Position numbers and translations under genes: made by a program
Assembly: GCF_000233955.1 (NCBI RefSeq)
Contig: NZ_JH376605.1
Coordinates: forward strand, 62,001 to 126,000
Origin: Paraprevotella clara YIT 11840
Lineage (GTDB): Bacteria; Bacteroidota; Bacteroidia; Bacteroidales; Bacteroidaceae
DNA: 64,000 nucleotides
Reading direction: 5' to 3'
Shown here: positions 16,118 to 23,734 of the stretch, in pieces
Position numbering within the stretch: position 1 is the stretch's first letter
Layout of the letters: each line of letters opens with the position of its first letter
The notes under the pieces: model-generated
Told to the model about the DNA's origin: nothing
The model's input: only the letters and a program-made list of their open reading frames with translations
Databases searched by the model: none

Positions 16118-16154
16118 AAATCCCGTAAAATCAAGGTTTTACGGGATTTTTTAT
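16118..16154 (+). terminator. Strong Rho-independent terminator
   Basis: AAATCCCGTAAAA (16118-16130) pairs perfectly with TTTTACGGGATTT (16137-16149) around TCAAGG, followed by TTTATTT. No intact gene precedes it on the plus strand; it may belong to the tRNA-like remnant. Confidence 0.85.
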
Positions 16155-16203
16155 TTCTCTTCTCGGACACCCGAAAGACACAAAAAAAACCGTTTGAACA
16201 GAG

Positions 16204-16258
16204 TACCGTTACTAAATCGTTACTGAAAACGGACGATTGATTTTAGTAACGATTTTTA
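16204..16258. repeat. CGTTACT repeats with inverted ATCGTTACT/AGTAACGAT
   Basis: CGTTACT occurs twice on the plus strand (about 16207 and 16218), and ATCGTTACT (16216-16224) has an inverted match at 16245-16253 followed by TTTTTAT. It lies between the tRNA-like segment and the integrase remnant, where integrase arm-type sites would be expected. The rest of 15874-16378 holds no gene I can support. Confidence 0.4.
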
Positions 16259-16324
16259 TGGTAAGTCTTTGATTTGTCGTTTGTTGTCTTCAATGTGTCT
16301 GCTCACAACCCAATTATTAATTAT

Positions 16325-16361
16325 CTCTTTGCCGCTAAAAGTTTTCACCCTCGGCAAAGAG
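16325..16361 (+). promoter_or_regulatory. 10-bp hairpin just before the integrase start
   Basis: CTCTTTGCCG (16325-16334) pairs with CGGCAAAGAG (16352-16361), 17 bases before the ATG of the integrase remnant. It could limit integrase expression. Confidence 0.45.
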
Positions 16362-16378
16362 GCAAAAAAAGAGGTATT

Positions 16379-16549
16379 ATGAGCAAGAGTACATTCAAGA
16401 TTCTTTTCTACATTCGGAAGAATCAAGTAAACAAAGAAGGCAAGTCGGGAATCATGCTCCGTTTGACCGTTGGAAAATCCAGTGTAAGATGCTTCCTAAA
16501 ACCAAAGAGCATCTTACACTGGAATTTCCAACAGAAAGCGACACTGTAA
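16379..16549 (+). pseudogene. Truncated tyrosine integrase (N-terminal arm-binding domain only)
   Basis: The product starts MSKSTFKILFYIRKNQ and continues KEGKSGIMLRLTV, the arm-binding domain start that is standard for Bacteroidales tyrosine recombinases of ICEs. A full protein is about 400 residues with catalytic R-H-R-Y; here only about 40 residues are recognisable. The frame then runs into the second arm of a fold-back palindrome and stops at 16549, so no catalytic domain is made. It marks the scar of an element or the right edge of the mobile region. It points away from the ICE genes, so it may come from a different element than the rteC/xis module. Confidence 0.75.
16469..16532. repeat. 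25-bp fold-back palindrome interrupting the integrase gene
   Basis: Bases 16469-16493 match the reverse complement of 16508-16532 at 24 of 25 positions, with a 14-base loop. The left arm is integrase coding sequence, so the right arm is an inverted copy of it. This is the kind of junction made by template switching during repair, or by a chimeric read. Confidence 0.8.
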
Positions 16550-16590
16550 CGGCCATCCTCGGTTGCTTTCCGAATCAGTAAATTCTTGAC

Positions 16591-16619
16591 ACTCATAATC
16601 TCATTTTACAATATGAGTG
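16591..16619 (-). terminator. Hairpin at the end of the DUF2867 gene
   Basis: ACTCATA (16591-16597) pairs with TATGAGT (16613-16619), spanning the stop codon of the minus-strand DUF2867 gene. There is no clear T run, so it is a weak terminator candidate. Confidence 0.35.
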
Positions 16620-17056
16620 TTTTCTTTCTCCCAATTTCTTGCCGCCCGTTTCAGAAGCCATTTGCAAATCAAAGCATGAAAAGGACGGATGAAAAAGAAA
16701 TAGACTTTACCTAACAAATTGTGATACTTGACAACGGTTGTCATCCGAATGGATTGGCACTGCGTCGGAGCATCGGGTATATCACATTGCAACAATACCT
16801 GAAACTCCAGATGCTTATCGGACTTTCCGAAAGTGACTTTTCCTTCGTCTTTCTCCTTTATCAAATCTGTAAACCCATCTCCTCCTTGAAGTCCGAAAGG
16901 CTTTACCAGCCAGTCACGAAACCTGAGCAGGTATTGAACGGGCTTAGGATAATAAACAAACATCATCCGAAATAAATCTTTGGCAGTCATCCTGCTAGTA
17001 TTTCGAAGGACTGTCGTATAAGTGTCAGTATAGTCGGCTTCCATTTTGCATACCAT
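16601..17056 (-). CDS. DUF2867 family protein
   Basis: 151 residues. It fits the short DUF2867 family: YTDTYTTVLRNTSRMTAKDLFRMMF at the start, the FGKSDKHLEFQVLLQC strand, TTVVKYHNLLGKVYFFFIRP, then FHALICKWLLKRAAR. The family is related to START-like/polyketide-cyclase folds and is often found beside redox enzymes; its function is not known. Its ATG overlaps the stop of the ferredoxin-nitroreductase by one base (TAATG), a strong sign of translational coupling. It is the first intact gene right of the mobile region, only about 70 bases from the integrase scar. Confidence 0.7.
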   Translation of the reverse strand: MVCKMEADYTDTYTTVLRNTSRMTAKDLFRMMFVYYPKPVQYLLRFRDWLVKPFGLQGGDGFTDLIKEKDEGKVTFGKSDKHLEFQVLLQCDIPDAPTQCQSIRMTTVVKYHNLLGKVYFFFIRPFHALICKWLLKRAARNWEKENTHIVK

Positions 17057-17919
17057 TAAATAAATTCAAACCGGAGAGGTCTTTCCACGTAGTTGTTGAA
17101 CTTAACTTTAGGAATTCCCAATGCCATAGCCGCATGAATCTTCCCCTTAATGCCAAGGAGTTGTTCCAAACCTCCCTTTTTCAATCTGATGGCAGAACAA
17201 AGGAAACCTGCGTAGAATTGGCTTACTCCTAAGGTCTCAGCCATCAGAGACATATTCTGATAAGCCAAATCAGCGTTGGTCGCTCCGAAAAAATCCCTTT
17301 GGTCGGTACAGATGAGGATTACCGTTCTGGCTTTCCGGAGAATAATGTCATTTCCTTTGTCGTACTCAGCTACAACATTCAGCATGGATGGCAGATTGTC
17401 ATAATACTGCGGACGAAACCGGCGCAGGAAAGGTTTCAACAGAGGATTTTGCAATATATGAATGATGTGTTTGTAAGTGTCCGCCACGAAACGGCTAAGG
17501 ATTTGCAACTGCGATGCGGAGTTTATCACCTTGTAACATACATCTTGTGCATTATGGGCTGTAGGTGCATAGCTTCCGGCCTCCATAATTTTCTGCAAAC
17601 ATTCTTTGGGAACGGGCTGACCGGAAAACGTCCGGTTCGACCTCCTTTTCTTGCATAACAGCAGGAACTGTTCACTTGTCGGACAATCTTCCGTTTTGAA
17701 CGGATGTATCTTCTCCGTCGGATAGGCGGAATGGTGCAAAGCGTGTGTCGGACAAACAGCAGCACACTGTCCGCAACCGATACACCGACCGAGCGAACCT
17801 ACTTCAACCATCCGGTTTGCACTGTTCCTCACCAATACATGAGAAGGACAGACTGCAACGCATCGGATGCAGTTGATACAATTAGAAGAAATTCGGATAT
17901 TAAATTGCATAGAGTGCAT
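17056..17919 (-). CDS. Nitroreductase family protein with N-terminal 2x[4Fe-4S] ferredoxin domain
   Basis: 287 residues. Two CxxCxxCxxxCP clusters (CINCIRCVAVCP near 14-25 and CIGCGQCAAVCP near 46-57) bind two [4Fe-4S] centres. The rest is a flavin nitroreductase fold: RRSNRTFSGQPVPKECLQKI, then EAGSYAPTAHNAQDVCY with the FMN-binding region, and LAYQNMSLMAETLGVSQFYAGF. It likely passes electrons from ferredoxin-type donors to FMN and then to an unknown acceptor. The start may be MHSMQ or the internal MQFNIRIS. A TATCTTTG box at 18052-18045 gives a leader of about 120 bases. Confidence 0.85.
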   Translation of the reverse strand: MHSMQFNIRISSNCINCIRCVAVCPSHVLVRNSANRMVEVGSLGRCIGCGQCAAVCPTHALHHSAYPTEKIHPFKTEDCPTSEQFLLLCKKRRSNRTFSGQPVPKECLQKIMEAGSYAPTAHNAQDVCYKVINSASQLQILSRFVADTYKHIIHILQNPLLKPFLRRFRPQYYDNLPSMLNVVAEYDKGNDIILRKARTVILICTDQRDFFGATNADLAYQNMSLMAETLGVSQFYAGFLCSAIRLKKGGLEQLLGIKGKIHAAMALGIPKVKFNNYVERPLRFEFI

Positions 17920-18044
17920 GATGATTCAAGTATTTTGTAATGTCATTCGATTCATAATTATCTAAATAGAATAATGTCGAAGATCCCCGTGCCGTCTTCG
18001 ACAACCACATGGCAAACCCTTGACTAATATTTTGTATCCGTTCA

Positions 18045-18052
18045 CAAAGATA
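18045..18052 (-). promoter_or_regulatory. -7 box of the nitroreductase-DUF2867 pair
   Basis: CAAAGATA reads TATCTTTG on the minus strand, an exact consensus match. Apart from this and the panD terminator, the 17920-18269 gap holds nothing else I can name. Confidence 0.5.
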
Positions 18053-18171
18053 GGAAAAATAAGAAGAAAGGATTCCCATTTCACTTATATTAATAAGGTG
18101 TAGAAAGCCCCAAGAGAACTATAAAAAGACGGTCTCACAACAATGCGGAACACCCTGAAACAAACAAGAAA

Positions 18172-18207
18172 CCGGCCGACCGTCTCTTTACGGACACAGT
18201 CGGCCGG
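18172..18207 (-). terminator. Terminator of panC-panD
   Basis: CCGGCCGAC (18172-18180) pairs perfectly with GTCGGCCGG (18199-18207). On the minus strand the stem is followed by TTTCTTGTTTGTTT. An additional 8-bp inverted repeat (AGACGGTC/GACCGTCT) overlaps it. Confidence 0.65.
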
Positions 18208-18269
18208 AACAATTATATAAGAACGATGGCGGCACTCCACAAATGCACGCCCTCCCCTATCGCAAATCC

Positions 18270-18623
18270 TTAACGCACCAAGCGGTTAGTCGCAGAATCC
18301 GGAAAAACGACAGTAGGAGTAAACGTCTTGGCTTCTTCAAAATCCATCATGGCGTATGAGATGATAATACAAATGTCTCCTACCTGCACTTTACGGGCAG
18401 CCGCGCCGTTCAGGCAAATACACCCCGAACCGCGTTCACCTTTTATAATATAGGTTTCCAAACGCTCACCATTGTTGTTGTTCACAATCTGGACCTTTTC
18501 TCCCGCAATCAAATTAGCCGCATCCATCAAGTCCTCATCAATAGTGATACTCCCCATATAATTCAAATTAGCCTCCGTCACACGCACACAGTGCAACTTC
18601 GACTTCAGCACTTGGATCATCAT
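18270..18623 (-). CDS. panD: Aspartate 1-decarboxylase
   Basis: 117 residues, the usual PanD length. [23 protein letters not shown] holds the self-cleavage site Gly-Ser (residues 24-25) that makes the pyruvoyl cofactor. [22 protein letters not shown] and [21 protein letters not shown] are the conserved strands of the double-psi barrel. It makes beta-alanine from aspartate for pantothenate synthesis. It follows panC by 18 bases, so the two steps that supply and use beta-alanine are cotranscribed. Confidence 0.95.
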   Translation of the reverse strand: MMIQVLKSKLHCVRVTEANLNYMGSITIDEDLMDAANLIAGEKVQIVNNNNGERLETYIIKGERGSGCICLNGAAARKVQVGDICIIISYAMMDFEEAKTFTPTVVFPDSATNRLVR

Positions 18624-18641
18624 ACCCTTTTGCTTTTAATC

Positions 18642-19493
18642 TTATTCTTTATATCTAACGTGATCTATCAAACGAATAGGCTGGCTTCCACAGAAAACGG
18701 TGATACACCCTACGATGTCATCCGAATCCGACCAACTGTCCAGTTCCTGCAAAGACCCGCCATCCACTATGGCAAAATATTGCACTTCCAGTCCCACTAT
18801 GGCATTCAACGAATCCACCACATATTGCCGGGTCTCTTTCAAGGTATGGTTCGTGGCAAAATTCTTGCTTTTAGAAAGAATGCCGAAGATATGGGCCGCT
18901 ACGGCCTTCTCCCCATCCGTCAATAAGGTGTTACGGCTACTCATGGCCAGACCACTTTTTTCACGGACAACCGGACAAGGCACTATCTCTACCTTCAGAT
19001 GCAAATCTTCGACCATGGCACGAATCACGGCAATTTGTTGGAAATCCTTCTCCCCGAAATAAGCACGGTCAGGTTCCACGACGGCAAACAATTTGCTCAC
19101 AATCTGGCACACGCCATTGAAATGTCCGGGACGGAAAGCCCCTTCCATCACCGTATCCACCGGCGGATAGCTGAATTTCCTGCTATCCGGTTCCGGATAC
19201 ATCTCTTCCACAGACGGTGCGAAGACGAAATCAGCCCCCACGCTTTCCAGTAAAGCGCAATCCGCATCCAACGTCCGAGGATATTTCTCTAAATCTTTTT
19301 TATCATTAAACTGCGTAGGATTCAAAAACACACTCACTACGGTCACATCATTTTCTGCTACACAACGTCTCACCAAGGAAGCGTGGCCCTCATGCAATGC
19401 ACCCATCGTAGGCACCAATCCAATCTTTTCACCCTTTGCACGCGCCTCTGTCAAGTTGCGTTGCAAATCTTCAATTGTATGAATTAACTTCAT
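18642..19493 (-). CDS. panC: Pantothenate synthetase (pantoate-beta-alanine ligase)
   Basis: 283 residues, normal length. [20 protein letters not shown] (residues 25-44) contains the HxGH nucleotide-binding motif. [40 protein letters not shown] and [12 protein letters not shown] (KMSKS-like) complete the PanC signature. It joins pantoate and beta-alanine with ATP to give pantothenate, the precursor of coenzyme A. It forms an operon with panD. No clean -7 box was found in the 176-base divergent gap to the GT5-like gene. Confidence 0.96.
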   Translation of the reverse strand: MKLIHTIEDLQRNLTEARAKGEKIGLVPTMGALHEGHASLVRRCVAENDVTVVSVFLNPTQFNDKKDLEKYPRTLDADCALLESVGADFVFAPSVEEMYPEPDSRKFSYPPVDTVMEGAFRPGHFNGVCQIVSKLFAVVEPDRAYFGEKDFQQIAVIRAMVEDLHLKVEIVPCPVVREKSGLAMSSRNTLLTDGEKAVAAHIFGILSKSKNFATNHTLKETRQYVVDSLNAIVGLEVQYFAIVDGGSLQELDSWSDSDDIVGCITVFCGSQPIRLIDHVRYKE

Positions 19494-19648
19494 TTGTGGT
19501 TGATTTTAAACTGCATTCCCTAAAAAACTCTGCAAAATAACATATAAAATACCACATAGCAAAAACATTAGCCAAATAAATACGTGAAATTAATGAAAGA
19601 ATTAAGCTCTATTCCCTTGAAAAAGGCAATAATGCCAAACTTTTTTCG

Positions 19649-19656
19649 TATCTTTG
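19649..19656 (+). promoter_or_regulatory. -7 box of the GT5-like gene
   Basis: TATCTTTG is an exact TAnnTTTG match. The expected start near 19663 lies just before the candidate start codons (GTG 19670, ATG 19676, ATG 19682). Confidence 0.5.
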
Positions 19657-19675
19657 TGCCAAGGAAAAAGTGAAC

Positions 19676-20506
19676 ATGACAATGAAGGCAAAGAAAATAC
19701 TATTCATTACTCAAGAAATGACGCCTTATGTTCCCGATTCGGAACTGGCTGCTATGGGTAGAGAACTTCCTCAGGAAATACAGGAAAAAGGACGAGAAAT
19801 CAGAACATTTATGCCCAAATGGGGAAATATCAACGAACGTCGCAACCAGCTCCACGAAGTGATTCGTCTTTCCGGCATGAATTTAATCATAGACGATACC
19901 GACCATCCGCTCATCATCAAGGTAGCTTCGATTCAGGCCGCCCGGATGCAAGTATATTTCATAGACAACGACGATTACTTCCTGAAACGCCTGATGGCTC
20001 TCGACGAAAATGGCAACGAATATGAGGACAACAGCGAACGGGCCATATTCTATGCGCGGGGCGTATTGGAGACTGTAAAGAAACTTCGGTGGGTTCCGGA
20101 CGTCATCCACTGCCAGGGATGGATGTCGGCTTTGGTTCCCCTCTATGTCAAGACCGCCTATAAAGAAGAGCCTTCATTCCGCGACAGCAAAATCGTATAT
20201 TCCATGTCTTCCGAGGGCTTGAAACAGTCGATGGGCACGAACTTCGGCAATTGCATAACGTTCAGGGACGTGAACGCATCTGTTCTCGAGGATTTCAGCC
20301 CGGAAGTGACATACGACGAATTGAACAAATTAGCCATCAATTATTCCGACGGACTGACCGTACCCGATACGGACAAGTTCCAAGCCTTTGCCGAATACGC
20401 ACAAAGCAAACAGATTCCGGTGTTGGAAAACGTCAGTGCTGCCGATGCCGATGCTTTTGCCGACTTCTACGACAAAGTATGGAGCCAGGGCAAGAGCGAA
20501 GACTAA
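19676..20506 (+). CDS. GT5 glycogen/starch synthase N-terminal domain protein, probably inactive
   Basis: About 276 residues from ATG 19676 (GTG 19670 is also possible). ILFITQEMTPYVPDSELAAM and REIRTFMPKWGNINERR follow the first Rossmann strand of GT5 synthases, and VIHCQGWMSALVPLYVKTAY matches the HxHDW-type helix. Two things argue against activity as a glycogen synthase. The KTGGL motif that binds ADP-glucose is replaced by PDSEL, and the whole C-terminal Rossmann domain is missing (true GlgA is about 480 residues). It may be a structural or regulatory relic. It precedes a DUF4270 lipoprotein gene by 24 bases, a conserved pairing in Bacteroidales as far as I know. Confidence 0.75.
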   Translation: MTMKAKKILFITQEMTPYVPDSELAAMGRELPQEIQEKGREIRTFMPKWGNINERRNQLHEVIRLSGMNLIIDDTDHPLIIKVASIQAARMQVYFIDNDDYFLKRLMALDENGNEYEDNSERAIFYARGVLETVKKLRWVPDVIHCQGWMSALVPLYVKTAYKEEPSFRDSKIVYSMSSEGLKQSMGTNFGNCITFRDVNASVLEDFSPEVTYDELNKLAINYSDGLTVPDTDKFQAFAEYAQSKQIPVLENVSAADADAFADFYDKVWSQGKSED

Positions 20507-20530
20507 AAACATTTATCATCCTCCGCAAAC

Positions 20531-21940
20531 ATGAAATTCAAAACTTCATTCATCACGTTGATCGGATTATGCAGCGTGGCTTGTGACGACACGACCGATA
20601 CCATCGGTATTTTCACGGATTCCGATAACATCAACGCTTCCACTTCGGTGTATGAAGCAAGTACACAGTCACTATTGGCTGATTCCGTTTTAAGCAATAG
20701 CAACAGTTCCTATCTGGGACGTATGACCGACCCGGAAACGAACATGCAAATCAAAGCCGAATTTCTGGCCCAGTTCAGCACGTTGGAAAACTATGAATTC
20801 CCTGCTTACGACCTGATGGTCAAGAACGAGCAAGGAGAAATCGAGGCGGACTCCATTGAAATAAGATTATACTATGAAAAGTATTATGGAGACGAGAATA
20901 ATCCGATGAAGGTCGATGTATATGAACTGGACACTGCAAACGTCGTGCGCGAGGACACTACGTATTACAGCAATGCCGATTTCAGCCGGTATATCAACCG
21001 TCACGCAACGGGTCCCATTACGCGAAAGGTCTTCACGACAAAGGATTTCACGTTGTCGGACGACTATCTGGAAAGCAGCTCATACACTCCGAACATACGT
21101 ATCGTGCTGCCTAAAGAATACGGTACATTCATCATAAAGAAATACTACGAGAACAAAGACTTTTTCAAGAATTCATATAATTTCATACACCACGTATGCC
21201 CCGGCTTTTATTTCAAACTGACGGACGGGGACGGTACGATGGTTAAGATGAGAGTAGGAGCCATGAATCTCTATTTCAGGTATAAAGACGCTGAAAAAGA
21301 CACGGTTTACGTGGGTATGAGCCGTTTTGCAGCTACTCCCGAAGTCTTGCAGAATACTTACGTGGAAAATGATGGTCTGGCCGAATTGATAGAACATGAC
21401 ACCCAATGCACTTACTTGAAAACTCCCGCCGGAGTGTTTACGGAAATCACACTTCCCGTAAACGAAATCTACCAAGAACACCTCAACGACAGCATCAGTC
21501 AGGCTCAATTCTCCTTGTATCGCTATAATGCCGCAAACCAGGAATCGGCCTTCGAGGTTCCCCAGACCCTGTTGTTGGTGCGCAAGCAAGACATGTACAC
21601 GTTCTTTGAAGAAGGGAAAGTGCCGGACGAGAAAACATCCTACGTCACATCTTTCAACAGCAGTTATAATACTTATACTTTCTCCAACATCAGCAACTTG
21701 GTATCATACTGTAAGAGAGAGAGGAACGAAGAGTCTGCCAAAGCCGGCATCACACCGGAGGCTTGGGAACAGCAGCATCAGGACTGGAACAAAGTGGTAC
21801 TCATTCCTGTTGAAACCAACCGGGACAACAGTAACAATATCGTCAGCGTAACGCATGACATGGGACTGGGAAGCGCAAAGCTGGTGGGCGGCGCGACGGA
21901 CAAGCTCAAAATCCAGGTGATTTACAGCACATTCAATTGA
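20531..21940 (+). CDS. DUF4270 family secreted lipoprotein
   Basis: 469 residues. MKFKTSFITLIGLCSVACDD is a lipoprotein signal with Cys near residue 18. The body (SIEIRLYYEKYYGDENNPMK, then VDVYELD and later YLKTPAGVFTEITLPV) fits DUF4270, a Bacteroidota outer-surface family of unknown function predicted to be beta-rich. It is in an operon with the GT5-like gene and ends at a strong bidirectional terminator. It is expected at the periplasm or outer membrane. Confidence 0.82.
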   Translation: MKFKTSFITLIGLCSVACDDTTDTIGIFTDSDNINASTSVYEASTQSLLADSVLSNSNSSYLGRMTDPETNMQIKAEFLAQFSTLENYEFPAYDLMVKNEQGEIEADSIEIRLYYEKYYGDENNPMKVDVYELDTANVVREDTTYYSNADFSRYINRHATGPITRKVFTTKDFTLSDDYLESSSYTPNIRIVLPKEYGTFIIKKYYENKDFFKNSYNFIHHVCPGFYFKLTDGDGTMVKMRVGAMNLYFRYKDAEKDTVYVGMSRFAATPEVLQNTYVENDGLAELIEHDTQCTYLKTPAGVFTEITLPVNEIYQEHLNDSISQAQFSLYRYNAANQESAFEVPQTLLLVRKQDMYTFFEEGKVPDEKTSYVTSFNSSYNTYTFSNISNLVSYCKRERNEESAKAGITPEAWEQQHQDWNKVVLIPVETNRDNSNNIVSVTHDMGLGSAKLVGGATDKLKIQVIYSTFN

Positions 21941-21974
21941 CACAGACCTATTTGTCAGACTTCTGGCAAGATAT

Positions 21975-22022
21975 AAAAAGAACAGGCGGAAAGGTAATAA
22001 GCCTTCCGCCTGTTCTTTTTAT
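21975..22022. terminator. Bidirectional terminator after DUF4270
   Basis: AAGAACAGGCGGAA pairs with TTCCGCCTGTTCTT around a short loop, followed by TTTTT on the plus strand and an A run on the other side. Confidence 0.85.
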
Positions 22023-22090
22023 CTTCTCCCACACCCTCTTTACCCCCACCCTTTTCGGAAAAACAGACACGGGCATGCCCAAAAATCATC

Positions 22091-22170
22091 CTGCGCCAAA
22101 CGGCAAACCAATCTCAGCCAAACGATTTTCAAATCTCAGGAGAACGGAATACGAATCTCAGGAGAATGTA
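22091..22170. repeat. Dispersed intergenic repeat, copy A
   Basis: It contains CTGCGCCAAACGG, AATCTCAGCCAAACGATTTTC (22110-22130), AATCTCAGGAGAACGG and AATCTCAGGAGAATG, all on the plus strand. The same modules recur at 37193-37272 and 49864-49951. It lies between two converging operons. Confidence 0.65.
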
Positions 22171-22274
22171 ACTACACTATAATCCAAATAGTTATAAAAA
22201 AACTATATTTTGACAAAAAGGCTCCAGCCTTCCACGTTTGGGATAAACGGAACACCATCCCCGACATACACGGA

Positions 22275-22312
22275 AAAGGCCAACTTGCCCCTTTTCACAG
22301 CAAGTTGGCCTT
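22275..22312 (-). terminator. Terminator of the glycogen operon
   Basis: AAGGCCAACTTG pairs with CAAGTTGGCCTT around 13 bases. On the minus strand it follows the GH57 stop (22366) and is trailed by TTTTCC. Confidence 0.8.
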
Positions 22313-22365
22313 CATGCCTTTACCCTTCCCCGGATTCGGTATCCCTGGGGAAGCTCACGCAAACA

Positions 22366-23718
22366 CTATTTTTTAGCGGAAGACTTGCGCGTAGAAACTT
22401 TCTTAGGTTCGCCTTCCTCGGGAACCAACTTCTTCATACGGGCATTCAAACGTGCAATCTCTTTGTCCTTCACCTCCAATTCTTCTCCCTGGTTCTTAAT
22501 CAGCGTAAGCAGTGAATTCAACTCTTCGTTGTCTATATCGCGAGGATACATGCCATTCACCCTGTTAATGAAATCACCGAGGATATTCATATAGTTCGTA
22601 AAGGCATCGTAGGGAGAATCATAAATTCCGCGATACATGTTCCAGCTACTGGATTTCGTAGTCATAAAACGGAAATTGTTGGTGGCTTGCAGATAATCCC
22701 AGTCCTGTTTGATACGGCGGTCGTTACAAATGCGCACGCGGTCGGCCACGCTATACAGCTTGTTGAAGGCCTCGCGCTGCATGCCATTTCCCAACCAGCA
22801 ACTGATATCGCGCTCCTCATCAACCCACGACATTGGATAAGGTACTTCAAGCGCATCCACCGACTTATGATGGTCTATCACTTCCGACGGGGTCGAGAAA
22901 GAGATTCCACGGGCTTTGGCACAAGCCGGCAGAGCCTTGAGGAACTCCAGTATATTGGACGAAAGCGGCTGGAACATACCCAATGCGCACAACTCCATGA
23001 AGATATTAATCACTTGCTCCTCTTCCGGTACTGCTGCTATCCAATCCATATAGGTGTCGGCAAACAACGGATATTCGCTCCAAGTGGAATTGCTGAAACG
23101 CAAGGATATATCGTCCGACAATTTATAATCCCGCAAAAGAAGTTTCAGGTTCGGGTTTTGCGCACAATGATATACAAAATGCGGGCTCTTCCAGCCTAAG
23201 ATATGCTTGGCTCCTTCCGTCAATACTCCTTTGAATCCCATAGAAGCCACCGTGCTCCCGATATCGTCGGAATATATCAAGGAAGAATTGCGGAATACTT
23301 TAGGAGACTTGCCGAAAAGTTCCTTGATCTTGCGTGACATTCTCAAAGTCTCCTCCCGGAAACTTTCCTCATTGGCCAGGGAAGACAAGCCGTGGGAATA
23401 AGGTTCCGCCAAGAACTCCACACATCCCGTTTCGTTCAGTTCCTGCAACAACTCTATCACCGCCGGCGCACAATTCTCCAACAACTCAATGGCGCAACCT
23501 GAAATGGAAAAAGCCACTTTGAAGAAACCGGGATTCTCCTTAATCATCTGGAGGAGGGTCTGAAGAGCCGGCAGATAGGAATGCTCGACCGTATTGGTAA
23601 TACTGCACTCGTTCTCATAGTCATCGTAATAATAATGGTCCGTACCGATATCAAAGAAGCGATAACGTTTCAAATGTATATTTTGATGAATTTCGAAATA
23701 AAGGCATATCGTTTTCAT
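22366..23718 (-). CDS. GH57 family glycoside hydrolase (alpha-amylase / branching type)
   Basis: 450 residues. The GH57 fold is visible as ICLYFEIHQNIHLKRYRFFD at the start, FKVAFSISGCAIELLE, the CVEFLAEPYSHGLSSL segment near 135 and VFRNSSLIYSDDIG near 180. The last 50 residues form a coiled coil with a lysine-rich tail. GH57 enzymes cut or transfer alpha-1,4-glucan chains. It is the third gene after a debranching enzyme and a GT4 glucosyltransferase, with a 16-base gap, so a role in making or remodelling glycogen inside the cell is likely. Which GH57 activity it has is not decided by sequence alone. Confidence 0.88.
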   Translation of the reverse strand: MKTICLYFEIHQNIHLKRYRFFDIGTDHYYYDDYENECSITNTVEHSYLPALQTLLQMIKENPGFFKVAFSISGCAIELLENCAPAVIELLQELNETGCVEFLAEPYSHGLSSLANEESFREETLRMSRKIKELFGKSPKVFRNSSLIYSDDIGSTVASMGFKGVLTEGAKHILGWKSPHFVYHCAQNPNLKLLLRDYKLSDDISLRFSNSTWSEYPLFADTYMDWIAAVPEEEQVINIFMELCALGMFQPLSSNILEFLKALPACAKARGISFSTPSEVIDHHKSVDALEVPYPMSWVDEERDISCWLGNGMQREAFNKLYSVADRVRICNDRRIKQDWDYLQATNNFRFMTTKSSSWNMYRGIYDSPYDAFTNYMNILGDFINRVNGMYPRDIDNEELNSLLTLIKNQGEELEVKDKEIARLNARMKKLVPEEGEPKKVSTRKSSAKK

Positions 23719-23734
23719 GTCTTAGGATTTTAGA

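Noticed and set aside
16469-16532. Integron attC site or casposon-like hairpin
   Set aside because: The palindrome lacks the R/L core sites and extrahelical bases of attC, and its left arm is plain integrase coding sequence. A fold-back rearrangement explains it better.
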